Below, in pieces: positions 49,669 to 57,896 of a stretch of DNA of 64,000 nucleotides. The translations under genes were made by a program, and so were the position numbers. Each line of letters starts with the position of its first letter. Position 1 is the stretch's first letter. The notes under the pieces were generated by a model that had not been told where the DNA came from, searched no databases, and saw nothing but the letters and a program-made list of their open reading frames with translations. Origin of the DNA: Pelomonas sp. V22 (GTDB lineage: Bacteria; Pseudomonadota; Gammaproteobacteria; Burkholderiales; Burkholderiaceae_C); assembly GCF_030014915.1 (NCBI RefSeq), contig NZ_JAGIXS010000006.1, forward strand, positions 124,001 to 188,000, read 5' to 3'.

Positions 49669-50469
49669 ATGATGAACAGCAGCAGCCCCATCGCCTTCAA
49701 TCCGCAGGCCGCCGCCAACACGGTGGTCCTGCATGGACAGGCGACGCGTCGCATCGCCGAGCAGCGTGCCCAACTGAACGCCAGCCAGCAGATCGCCGAT
49801 GCTCTGGCCCTGGTCAGCGACAGCCTGGCGCCGCAGCGCCTGATGGTGCGGGCCGGCGACGTGATCTGCCAGGCTGGCGCGCGCTTCGACTGCCTCTACC
49901 TGCTGAACTCCGGTTTCGTGAAGATCATCAGCCTGTCCAGCGACGGCCGCGAGCAGGTCGTGGGCCTCAAGTTCCGCGGCGACTGGCTGGGCTTCGACGG
50001 CATTGCCAATCAGCGCTACAGCTGCGACGCCGTGGCCATGGACACCGGTGAAATCTGGGCCATCCGCTATGACACCCTGCTCGAGGCCAGCCTGCGCCGT
50101 CCGGCCCTGCTTGGTTTGTTGCACCAGGCCATGAGCCGCGAGATCTCGAACGACCGCGACTCGCTGATGTCGGTCTGCACGCTGCCGGCCGATGCCCGTG
50201 TGGCCGACTTCCTGCGCTACTGGGCCGACGCGCTGGCCAAGCGTGGCCTGCGCACCGACCAGATCAAGCTGCGGATGACGCGTGCCGAGATCGGCAACTA
50301 CCTCGGCATGACGCTGGAAACGGTCAGCCGTGGGCTCTCGCGCCTGGCCAAGGCCGGCTTGATCGAGTTCGCGGAAGGCGGCCGTCGCGACATCCTGATC
50401 CCCGAGGTCGATGCGCTGCGGGCCTTCATCCAGGGCGGCACGGCCCCGGCTCCGGCCCTGTTGCAGTGA
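49669..50469 (+). CDS. Crp/Fnr family transcriptional regulator, FixK-like
   Basis: The 266-residue protein has a cyclic-nucleotide-binding-type beta roll (about 50-165), a dimerisation helix and a C-terminal winged HTH. The recognition helix reads ETVSR (217-221), the ExxSR pattern that reads TTGAT half sites in FNR. The N-terminal region has no cysteines, and the four cysteines present (67, 75, 119, 170) are not in the FNR cluster pattern, so it should not sense oxygen directly. FixK-type regulators are controlled at the level of their own transcription. Confidence 0.88.
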   Translation: MMNSSSPIAFNPQAAANTVVLHGQATRRIAEQRAQLNASQQIADALALVSDSLAPQRLMVRAGDVICQAGARFDCLYLLNSGFVKIISLSSDGREQVVGLKFRGDWLGFDGIANQRYSCDAVAMDTGEIWAIRYDTLLEASLRRPALLGLLHQAMSREISNDRDSLMSVCTLPADARVADFLRYWADALAKRGLRTDQIKLRMTRAEIGNYLGMTLETVSRGLSRLAKAGLIEFAEGGRRDILIPEVDALRAFIQGGTAPAPALLQ

Positions 50470-50499
50470 GCCGGCAGTCCTTCCGTCTGCATCAAGGGA

Positions 50500-52578
50500 T
50501 CAGCCGTTGACCAGCCGCGCAATCGCGGCGGCCAGCTCTTCGCGCCCGTAGGGCTTGCGCAGCAGTTCCCAGCTCGGTGGCGAATCCCGGTCTGCCTCCA
50601 GCAGCTCCGATGAATAGCCTGACATCAAGAGCACCGCCATCTCCGGCCGACTGGCCTGTGCGCGGGCTGCCAGCTCCGTGCCACGCAGGCCGGGGCCCAG
50701 GGCAATGTCGCTCAGCAGCAGATCGAAATGCGGGGGCTCCCCCTGCGGCGGCGTCAACAGCAACAGGGCTTGCTCTGCGCTGGCCGCCTGCTCCACCACA
50801 CAGGCGAGGCCGAGCAGGAAGGTGTTCACGATGCTGCGCACCTCGGCGTCGTCCTCGACCAGCAGCACGCGCAGGCCTGCACGCAGCGGGGCTGGCTCCG
50901 GCACCACCTCGCTCTCGCGCACCGGGTCCCACGGCTGCGGGATGTAGAGCGTGAGCGTGGTGCCGGCACCCGGGCTGCTGGCAATGGCGATGGCCCCCTT
51001 GGATTGCTTGACGAAGCCATAGACCGTCGCGAGGCCGAGGCCAGTGCCGCGCCCGGCCTCCTTGGTCGTGAAGAAGGGCTCGAAAGCCCGCTCACGGACG
51101 GATTCGGGCATGCCCTGGCCGGTGTCTGAGATGCTGATCTCGACGAAGCGGTCCACTGCCGCGCTGGGGTCGTCCAGCTCCGCACGCAGCTCGTCCGGCA
51201 AGGCGGCACAGGCGCCTGCGCGGAAGCTCAGCCGCCCGCCTTCCGGCATGGCATCGCGGGCATTGATGGCGATGTTCAGCAGTGCCGATTCCAGCTGCGC
51301 CGGGTCGGCCAGCACCAGCGGGCAGGCGGCGTTCACCTCGACCTCGATGGCGATGCGCTGGTCCAGCGTGCGCGTCAGCATGTCGGCCAGCGAATGCAGC
51401 AGGGCCTGCAGGTCGATGGGCGAGGGCTGCAGCACCTGGCGCCGTGCGAAGGTCAGCAGCTTGGCCGTCAGCTCGGCGGCGCGCCGGCTGGCGCGCATGG
51501 CGGCCGCCAGCAGCGGTTGCGCCACCTCTGCCTGCTGCAGTGCCGGCAGTTCTTCCAGCACCTGCAGATTGCCCTGGATCACGGTCAGCAGGTTGTTGAA
51601 GTCGTGGGCAATGCCGCCGGTCAGCTGGCCCACGCTCTCCAGCCGCTGGGAATGGTTCAGCGCCTCCTCGGTCTGGGCGCGCTGCAGGCTGCTGGTCAGC
51701 AGATTGGCCAGCGATTCGAGGAAGTGCACCTCGTCGTCGCCGAAGCGCTGGCTGCGCGTGGAGCGCACCGTCAGCGCGCCCACCATGCGGCCGCGTTCGG
51801 CCAGAGGCACGGCCAGCGCGCTGCGCAGCCCGGCCTGCAGGTAGCTGTCGGGCACGGCAAAGCGGGTCTCGGTGGCGTAATCAGCCACCACCACGGGGCG
51901 GCCCTGACCGACGACGAAGCCGGGCGGTGTGTTCGGCCGGTTCGGCAGCACCGTGCCCTGCGGCTCGCCCGGCAGCAGGCCTACACCACTGGCCAGACGG
52001 AACTGCTTGCGCTCGCCGTCGAGCAGGAAGACGCCGGCCAGCTCCACCTGCATGGCCTCGGCCGCGATCGCACAGACGCGCTCCAGCAACTGCTGAGGAT
52101 CGCGGTTGTCCAGCGCCAGGCGGCCGAGCTGGGCCAAGTGCTCGCTGTAGCGGGCCCGCTGCAGCGCCTGCTTGACGCGCGGATAGTTGCCCACGTCGCG
52201 GATCGCCGCCACCACGAGGCCTTGCTCGCGCAGCGGGCTCAGCGCGATCTCGACCATCACCTCTGAGCCATCGCGGCGCCGCGCCACCAGCTCCATCTGC
52301 GTGCCCATGGGCCGCGCGCGCGGCGCCTTGCCATAGGCCTCGCGGTACTCGGCGTGGCGCGGGCGTATCGCGTCGGGCACCAGGGCATCGACGGTCAGCC
52401 CGTGCAGTTCGTCAACCGAGTAGCCCAGCAGCTCGGACGCGGCCTGGTTGCACAGCACGATGTGCCCGGCCTTGTCGACCAGCAAGAGCGCATCCGGAAA
52501 GGCCTGGAACAGCGCGCGGAACACTGCTTCCGGGTTGAGGTCCGGAGGCAGGGCCGGAGTCTCGCCGCCGGGCTTCAT
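50500..52578 (-). CDS. Hybrid sensor histidine kinase (PAS-GAF-HisKA-HATPase-receiver)
   Basis: A 692-residue soluble kinase with no membrane helix. It has a PAS domain (about 17-128), a GAF domain (about 155-300), the phospho-accepting His325 in GGIAHDFNNLL, an ATPase domain with GTGLGLATVYG, and a C-terminal receiver (about 575-690) with the aspartate in LLLSDIAL. The gene overlaps the upstream response regulator by 4 bases (ATGA), so the two form a pair. The signal is unknown. Confidence 0.93.
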   Translation of the reverse strand: MKPGGETPALPPDLNPEAVFRALFQAFPDALLLVDKAGHIVLCNQAASELLGYSVDELHGLTVDALVPDAIRPRHAEYREAYGKAPRARPMGTQMELVARRRDGSEVMVEIALSPLREQGLVVAAIRDVGNYPRVKQALQRARYSEHLAQLGRLALDNRDPQQLLERVCAIAAEAMQVELAGVFLLDGERKQFRLASGVGLLPGEPQGTVLPNRPNTPPGFVVGQGRPVVVADYATETRFAVPDSYLQAGLRSALAVPLAERGRMVGALTVRSTRSQRFGDDEVHFLESLANLLTSSLQRAQTEEALNHSQRLESVGQLTGGIAHDFNNLLTVIQGNLQVLEELPALQQAEVAQPLLAAAMRASRRAAELTAKLLTFARRQVLQPSPIDLQALLHSLADMLTRTLDQRIAIEVEVNAACPLVLADPAQLESALLNIAINARDAMPEGGRLSFRAGACAALPDELRAELDDPSAAVDRFVEISISDTGQGMPESVRERAFEPFFTTKEAGRGTGLGLATVYGFVKQSKGAIAIASSPGAGTTLTLYIPQPWDPVRESEVVPEPAPLRAGLRVLLVEDDAEVRSIVNTFLLGLACVVEQAASAEQALLLLTPPQGEPPHFDLLLSDIALGPGLRGTELAARAQASRPEMAVLLMSGYSSELLEADRDSPPSWELLRKPYGREELAAAIARLVNG

Positions 52579-53309
52579 GAGGACGCCGGGCTCACAGCCG
52601 GCACCAGGATGTAGCCGGCGCCACGCACCGACTTGATGATCTGCGGCGTCTCGGCTTCGGGCTCCAGCTTCTTGCGCAGCCGCCCGACCTGCACGTCGAT
52701 CGTCCGATCAAAGGGCCCGGCCTCGCGGCCGCGCGTGTGCTCCAGCAGGAAGTCGCGCGACAGCACGCGCCCCGGGTGCTGGGCAAAGGCCAGCAGCAGG
52801 TCGAACTCGCCGCTGGTGAGCAGCACCTCCTGGCCCTCCGGCGAGCGCAGTCGCCTGGCCGGCACGTCGAGCTGGAAGCCGGCAAACGCCAGGCGTTCCC
52901 CGCTCGGTGGTGGCGCTTCCGCTGCCGGTTCGGCCGGCTGCAGGCGCCTCAGCACGGCCTTGACGCGGGCGAGCAGCTCGCGCAGGTCGAAGGGCTTGGT
53001 CACGTAGTCGTCGGCGCCGACCTCGAGGCCCACCACCTTGTCGATGGCGTCGCCACGCCCGGTCACGATCACGAGGCCACAGCGCCAGTGCTCGCGCAGC
53101 TGGCGGGCGATGGAGAAGCCGTCCTCGCCGGGCAGGCCCAGGTCCAGCAGCACGAGGGCGGGCGCATCGCTGCGCATCAGCTGCATCAGCGCATGGCCGC
53201 TGTGCAGTGCGGTGATGCGAAAACCGTGGGCCTGCAGATAGCTGCTCAACAGCTGGGTGATATCGGGCTCGTCGTCGACGATGGCAATGTGAGCGGCAAC
53301 CGTATTCAT
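52575..53309 (-). CDS. OmpR-family response regulator
   Basis: The 244-residue protein has a receiver domain with the acceptor Asp56 (LLDLGLPGEDG) and a C-terminal winged-helix DNA-binding domain (RTIDVQVGRLRKKLE). It is co-translated with the hybrid kinase. ATG 53309 gives the standard N-terminus. The anion transporter gene diverges from it, separated by about 100 bases, and is a plausible target. Confidence 0.93.
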   Translation of the reverse strand: MNTVAAHIAIVDDEPDITQLLSSYLQAHGFRITALHSGHALMQLMRSDAPALVLLDLGLPGEDGFSIARQLREHWRCGLVIVTGRGDAIDKVVGLEVGADDYVTKPFDLRELLARVKAVLRRLQPAEPAAEAPPPSGERLAFAGFQLDVPARRLRSPEGQEVLLTSGEFDLLLAFAQHPGRVLSRDFLLEHTRGREAGPFDRTIDVQVGRLRKKLEPEAETPQIIKSVRGAGYILVPAVSPASS

Positions 53310-53413
53310 CGGCGCGAAGCCTAGCAGGAAAGCCCGGCGCGGCGCTGACAATGGGCGCTGTTCGCAACGGTATGCCGAAGGCAGAACCGCAACCCCCTAA
53401 TTCCAGAGTTCGC

Positions 53414-54664
53414 ATGCCCGACCTTTCCGCTTCCCAACTGTGGGTGCTCGGTGTTTTTGGCACCGTCTACCTGGGCATGATCCTCGGCGGTCTGCCGCGC
53501 CTGCAGCTGGACCGCACCGGCGTGGCCCTGCTGGGCGCCATCGCCATCGTCGGTGCAGGCGTGATGACCCCCGAGGCCGCCGCGGAGGCCATCCACCTGC
53601 CCACCATCCTGCTGCTGTTCTCCTTCATGGTGATCTCGGCACAGATGCGGCTCGGCGGTTTCTACGGCGCGCTGACGCGCCGCATCGCCGCGCTGCCGCT
53701 GGGCCCGGCCGGCCTGATGGGCGTGGTGATTGCGGCGTCGGGTGCGCTGTCGGCCGTGTTCTCCAACGACATCGTCTGCCTGGCGATGGCGCCGCTGCTG
53801 CTTGAGGCCTGCCTGCGCCGCCGGCTCGACCCGATTCCGTTCCTGCTGGGCCTGGCCTGCGCCAGCAACATCGGCTCGGCCGCCACGCTGATCGGCAATC
53901 CGCAGAACATGCTGATCGGCGAGGTGCTGAAGCTGCACTTCGGCAACTACAGCCTGCAGGCCTTGCCGCCGGTGCTGGCCGGCCTCGCGCTGCTCTGGGC
54001 CTTGCTGGCCTGGCAGATGCGCCACGGCGCGCCGGCTGCCGAGCAGCAAGCGCCGCCGCCCGACGAGCCGCCGTTCGACGCCTGGCAAACGGCAAAGGGC
54101 CTGATCGTGGCCGGCGTGCTGGTGGCCGTGTTCCTGTTCAGCCCCTGGCCGCGCGACGTGGCGGCCCTGGTCGGCGCCGGCTTGCTGCTGCTCAGCCAGC
54201 GCTTCCATTCCAGCAAGGTGATGGGCCTGATCGACTGGGAGCTGCTGATCCTCTTCATGGGCCTCTTCGTCGTCAATGCGGCGCTGGAGCGCAGCGGCAT
54301 GACGCAGGCGGCCATCCACTGGCTGCTGGCCCAGGGCCTGGACCTGAGCCAGCCCGGGCCCTTGTTCGGCGCCACGCTCGCACTGTCCAACCTGGTTTCC
54401 AACGTGCCGGCGGTGATGCTGCTGCTGCCCGGCGCCAGCTCGGCAACAGCCGCACCGACCGCGGGCGTGGCGCTGGCCCTGGTCAGCACGCTGGCGGGCA
54501 ATCTGCTGATCGTCGGCTCCATCGCCAACATCATCGTGGTCGATGCCGCACGCCGCGCCGGCGTCGTGATCGACTGGCGCCGCCATGCGCGCACTGGCCT
54601 GCCGGTCACGTTGCTCAGCCTGGCTTTCACCGCGCTGTGGCTGGCCTGGCTGGCCCGACCCTGA
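53414..54664 (+). CDS. ArsB/NhaD-type ion transporter
   Basis: The 416-residue polytopic protein has about ten to eleven helices and two inverted halves. Signature blocks are LSAVFSNDIVCLAMAPLL and GSAATLIGNPQNMLIG, and in the second half ALSNLVSNVPAVMLLLP. It belongs to the ion-transporter superfamily that includes ArsB, NhaD and CitMHS. The substrate could be arsenite, sodium/proton exchange or an organic anion; no ars genes are nearby. It is divergent from the two-component pair. Confidence 0.85.
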   Translation: MPDLSASQLWVLGVFGTVYLGMILGGLPRLQLDRTGVALLGAIAIVGAGVMTPEAAAEAIHLPTILLLFSFMVISAQMRLGGFYGALTRRIAALPLGPAGLMGVVIAASGALSAVFSNDIVCLAMAPLLLEACLRRRLDPIPFLLGLACASNIGSAATLIGNPQNMLIGEVLKLHFGNYSLQALPPVLAGLALLWALLAWQMRHGAPAAEQQAPPPDEPPFDAWQTAKGLIVAGVLVAVFLFSPWPRDVAALVGAGLLLLSQRFHSSKVMGLIDWELLILFMGLFVVNAALERSGMTQAAIHWLLAQGLDLSQPGPLFGATLALSNLVSNVPAVMLLLPGASSATAAPTAGVALALVSTLAGNLLIVGSIANIIVVDAARRAGVVIDWRRHARTGLPVTLLSLAFTALWLAWLARP

Positions 54665-54704
54665 GCCGGTTTCCAGGCTCGGTGAAACCCCTGTCGTAAG
54701 TCAC

Positions 54705-54732
54705 TTGCGCGGTCTCGCGAATCTCTTCTACA
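54705..54732 (+). promoter_or_regulatory. Candidate promoter of the BlaI/BlaR1-like operon
   Basis: TTGCGC (54705-54710) and TCTACA (54727-54732) are separated by 16 bases and resemble -35 and -10 boxes. The second box lies inside the palindromic operator, so repressor binding would exclude RNA polymerase. Confidence 0.5.
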
Positions 54733-54760
54733 TTTGTAGTACTACATCTGTAGAAGAGAT
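54721..54760. promoter_or_regulatory. BlaI-type operator, 40-bp near-perfect palindrome
   Basis: The segment starts ATCTCTTCTACA and ends TGTAGAAGAGAT, with only two mismatched pairs across 40 bases. It contains two half-palindromes, CTACATTTGTAG (54728-54739) and CTACATCTGTAG (54742-54753). The TACA/TGTA core is the BlaI/MecI recognition pattern. The blaI-like start codon lies 4 bases further on. Confidence 0.9.
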
Positions 54761-54763
54761 CCC

Positions 54764-55162
54764 ATGGACGAAGACAAGAGCAATGACCTGGCCCTCAGCG
54801 AGCTGCAGCTGGCGCTGATGCGTGTGCTGTGGGCGCGTGGCGAGGCGAGCACGGCCGAGGTGGTCGAGGCCCTGCACGAGGCCGGCCGGCCGCTCGCGCA
54901 CACGACGGTGGCGACGCTGCTGACCCGCTTGGAGAAGCGCGGCCTGATCAGCGCCAGCCGCGACGGCCGCCAGCTGCGCTACCGCGCGGTGGTGGACGAG
55001 CCCGAGGTGCAGCGCTCCATGGTCTCGGGCCTCCTGAGCACGCTGTTCCAGGGCCAGCCCAGCCGATTGATGAACCACCTGCTGAGCGAGGGCGAGATCG
55101 GCGAGGACGACCTCGTTCAGATGCGCGCCCTGCTGGCACGACGCGGAGGCCGCCATGCTTGA
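54764..55162 (+). CDS. BlaI/MecI/CopY family repressor
   Basis: A 132-residue repressor with an N-terminal winged helix (LSELQLALMRVLWARGEASTAEVVEAL then HTTVATLLTRLEKRGLI) and a C-terminal dimerisation helix region. It should bind the palindrome just upstream and repress its own operon until cleaved or released. It overlaps the M56 gene by 8 bases, the usual arrangement for the BlaI/BlaR1 pair. Confidence 0.95.
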   Translation: MDEDKSNDLALSELQLALMRVLWARGEASTAEVVEALHEAGRPLAHTTVATLLTRLEKRGLISASRDGRQLRYRAVVDEPEVQRSMVSGLLSTLFQGQPSRLMNHLLSEGEIGEDDLVQMRALLARRGGRHA

Positions 55163-57440
55163 AGCCCTGGCCGCCTGGCTGCTCAACTACCTGCTGCACA
55201 GCAGCCTGCTGCTCGGCGGCGCGGCGTTGGCCGAGCGCCATCCCGCGCTGCAGCGATCACTGAATGCGCGCGAGCTGCTGTGGCGCATCGCGCTGTTCGG
55301 TGGCCTGCTCAGCGCCACGGCCCAAGCACTGGCGCCGCCGCTGCTTGATGCCTGGCGGCAGCTGCCGCAGCAAGCCAGCAGCCTGCCCGCCGAGCCGCGC
55401 AGCGCCGGCCTGGTGTTGGCGGCCGTGGAGCCCCTGGAGCGCGCGGCCGAAGGCCGGCTCGCGCCGGCACCGGTGGCGGAGCTCGCTGCGCCCGTCCGGA
55501 TCAGGCAAGACCTGGCCCTGTCGGCGCGCGTCAGCAATGCGGTCGGCATCCTCACGCTGGCCTGGGTGCTCGTCGCCCTAGGTGGCCTGGTGCTGCTGGG
55601 CCTGCGCCTGGCGGCGCTGCGCTGGCAGGTGCGCCGCCTGCGCCTCGCCGCCGAGCCGGCCTGGCAGCAGGCCGCACAGCGCCTTGCTGGCCTTGCCGGC
55701 CTGCCCACACCCAGTCTGCGCCTGAGCGAGAACTGGCAAAGCCCGCTGGTGACGCCGGATGGCGCAATCTGCCTGCCGCGCTGGCTGGCCGCCAAGCTGG
55801 ACGAGCGCCAATGCGAGGCCGTGCTGGCCCATGAAATTGCCCACCTGCTGCGCCGCGATCCGGCCTGGCGCCTGGCCGGCCAATGGGTGGCGGCGCTGGG
55901 CTGGCTGCAGCCGCTCAACCAACTGGCCCTGCGCCGCCTCGACGCGCTGGCCGAGCTGGCCTGCGACCGCTGGGCCGCTCAGGCCTCGGGCCAGCCGGTG
56001 GCCTTGGCTGAAAGCCTTTATGCCTGTGCCGAGCAGATCGTCCGCCGTGGCCGCGCGCCCCATCTGGCGGCTGCGATGGCGCGCCCCGATTCGGCGCTGC
56101 TGCAGCGCATCCGTTCACTGATGGAGGACACACCCATGCAAGAAGGACAAGCAGGCCTGGTGGCCAAGCGATTCAAATGGCGCTGGCTCGCGCTGGCCGC
56201 TGTGCTGTCAGCGCTGTTCGGCGCGGTGGCCGTGCCGGCCGTGGTGCTCGGCAAGATGGATTCCGACTGGGTGATGGAGCTGCAGGACGGCTTCAGCTTC
56301 CATCGAGGCACCCGCATCGTCAGCAACGACGGCCAGGGCTCGACCCGCGTCAGCGTGCGCGGCAGCGACCTGCGCTTCAACGAGGCCGAGGACGAGATCA
56401 TCGGCGTGACCGGCTCGGTCAAGATCAGCGAAAAGCGCGGCGGCCTGCGCCGCGAGGCGTTCATCGAGAGCCAGCCGGGTGGTGCGCTCAAGACCAGCTA
56501 CAGCGTCGATGGCAAGGTCCAGGAGTTCGATGCCGCCGGCCGTGAATGGCTGAAGACCATGGTGAGGCAGCTGGCCGACACCATGGTCAGCGCCGACGAG
56601 CGTGTCCGCAAGCTGTTCGCCAAGGGGGGTCTGGAGGCCGTGCTGACCGACCTCGACAAGCCGCGCTCCGACTTCGATCGTCGCGCCCGCATCGAAGCCC
56701 TGGTGGGCCTGCGCGAAGTCGGCGCCCTGACGCCGGCCGCGCTTGATCGGGTGATTGCGGCGGTCGGCGCCATGGGCTCGGACTACGACCGCCGCGCGGC
56801 CTTCGTGGCCCTGCTCGAGAACCAGAAGCTGCCGGCTACCCAGCAGGTGGCGCTGCTGGACGGCACGGCCCGCATAGGTTCGGACTTCGACCGCCGCACG
56901 GTGCTGGAGGCCCTGGTGCCGCAGCAGCTCGAAGAGGGCGCGGTGCTGCAGGCCTGGGTCAAGGTGATGCGTTCCATGGGTTCTGACTTCGACCGTCGCA
57001 CCGCCATCGAGCAGCTGATGGACCGCAAGCCGCTGGGCAAGCCCACGCTGGATGCGGCACTGCAGGTCAGCACCCTGCTCGGCTCGGACTTTGATCGCCG
57101 CACCGCCCTGCAGCGCATCGCGCCGCGCCTGGACCTGTCTACCCAGGTCGAGGCCTACGTGCAGTCCGCCTCGCGCATGGGCAGCGACTTCGACCAGCGC
57201 GAAGCCCTGGTGACCCTGATCGAACGCGGACCGCTGGACAAGGCGGCCACGCTGCTGATCCTGGACGGCACCCGGAACCTGGGCTCGGACTTTGAACTGG
57301 CCAACGTGCTGAAGGCGCTGGCCGAGCAGATGCCGGCCGATGCCGAGCTGCTGAGCCGCTACCGCAAGGTGGCGCGCCGGCTCAGCGACCACGAACGTGG
57401 CCAGGTTGAAAAGGCTCTGGATCGTTTGGACAGAAGCTGA
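55155..57440 (+). CDS. BlaR1-like M56 metallopeptidase with seven ~34-residue repeats
   Basis: The 761-residue protein has membrane helices at the N-terminus and about 133-152, the zinc-peptidase motif HEIAH (226-230) with Glu267 as third ligand, and another helix near 345-365. In BlaR1 a penicillin-binding sensor follows. Here there is instead a beta-type stretch (about 370-470) and then seven copies of a repeat with the motif (G)SD(F/Y)DRR. The motif serines fall at 505, 542, 576, 610, 644, 677 and 711. The spacing of 33-37 residues and the sequence suggest an alpha-solenoid. Its ligand is not known, but beta-lactam sensing is not supported. Confidence 0.9.
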   Translation: MLEALAAWLLNYLLHSSLLLGGAALAERHPALQRSLNARELLWRIALFGGLLSATAQALAPPLLDAWRQLPQQASSLPAEPRSAGLVLAAVEPLERAAEGRLAPAPVAELAAPVRIRQDLALSARVSNAVGILTLAWVLVALGGLVLLGLRLAALRWQVRRLRLAAEPAWQQAAQRLAGLAGLPTPSLRLSENWQSPLVTPDGAICLPRWLAAKLDERQCEAVLAHEIAHLLRRDPAWRLAGQWVAALGWLQPLNQLALRRLDALAELACDRWAAQASGQPVALAESLYACAEQIVRRGRAPHLAAAMARPDSALLQRIRSLMEDTPMQEGQAGLVAKRFKWRWLALAAVLSALFGAVAVPAVVLGKMDSDWVMELQDGFSFHRGTRIVSNDGQGSTRVSVRGSDLRFNEAEDEIIGVTGSVKISEKRGGLRREAFIESQPGGALKTSYSVDGKVQEFDAAGREWLKTMVRQLADTMVSADERVRKLFAKGGLEAVLTDLDKPRSDFDRRARIEALVGLREVGALTPAALDRVIAAVGAMGSDYDRRAAFVALLENQKLPATQQVALLDGTARIGSDFDRRTVLEALVPQQLEEGAVLQAWVKVMRSMGSDFDRRTAIEQLMDRKPLGKPTLDAALQVSTLLGSDFDRRTALQRIAPRLDLSTQVEAYVQSASRMGSDFDQREALVTLIERGPLDKAATLLILDGTRNLGSDFELANVLKALAEQMPADAELLSRYRKVARRLSDHERGQVEKALDRLDRS

Positions 57441-57444
57441 AATG

Positions 57445-57470
57445 AAAAGAGGGCCCGCAGGCCCTCTTCT
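57445..57470. terminator. Bidirectional terminator between the M56 and HU genes
   Basis: AAGAGGGCC-CGCA-GGCCCTCTT is a 9-bp stem with a 4-base loop. T-rich bases follow on both strands (TTCT on plus, TTTCATTT on minus), so it can end both converging transcripts. Confidence 0.82.
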
Positions 57471-57492
57471 CACATCAAGCGCGAGGCTTGCC

Positions 57493-57840
57493 TTACTTCT
57501 TGGCCTTGGCGGCCGGCTTCTTGGCAGCGGCGGCGGGAGCCTTGGCAGCCTTGCGGGCAGCGGCCTTCGGGTCCACGGCGGCCTTGAAGGTGGCGCCAGC
57601 GGTGAACTTCGGCAGCTTGGCGGCGGCGATCTTGATCTTGTCGCCGGTCGAGGGGTTCACGCCGGTGCGGGCGGCGCGGGCATGCTGCTTGAACGAGCCG
57701 AAGCCGGGGATCGTGACAGCGCCGCCCTTCTTGACGGTGGTGACGATGGCGTCCAGCAGCGTTTCCAGCACGCGGCCGGCTTCGGCCTTGCTCAGTTCGT
57801 GCGCGCTGGCCAGGTGTTCAATCAGTTCCGATTTGTTCAT
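57493..57840 (-). CDS. HU family nucleoid protein with Ala/Lys-rich tail
   Basis: The 115-residue protein has an HU fold (residues 1-85, with the arm AARTGVNPSTGDKIKI) and a ~30-residue C-terminal tail of AAKK-type repeats like those of histone H1. Such tailed HU proteins occur in several beta-proteobacteria. It should bind and bend DNA. It is monocistronic. Confidence 0.94.
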   Translation of the reverse strand: MNKSELIEHLASAHELSKAEAGRVLETLLDAIVTTVKKGGAVTIPGFGSFKQHARAARTGVNPSTGDKIKIAAAKLPKFTAGATFKAAVDPKAAARKAAKAPAAAAKKPAAKAKK

Positions 57841-57896
57841 TGTTCAGAGTCTCTGTGGGATGACGCCCGACCATCTCGGGCGGCGTGATTGTCGCT

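Noticed and set aside
49669-50469. The Crp/Fnr protein as an oxygen-sensing FNR
   Set aside because: No N-terminal cysteine cluster is present, so direct Fe-S oxygen sensing is unlikely; FixK-like is the better description.
53414-54664. Naming the transporter ArsB
   Set aside because: The fold fits, but there are no arsenic genes nearby and related sodium or organic-anion carriers share the motifs.
54668-54689. GGTTTC/GAAACC hairpin after the transporter gene as a terminator
   Set aside because: The stem is short, the loop is 10 bases and no T-run follows.
54764-57440. A beta-lactam resistance module
   Set aside because: Although the pair is BlaI/BlaR1-like, there is no beta-lactamase gene and no penicillin-binding sensor domain in the M56 protein.
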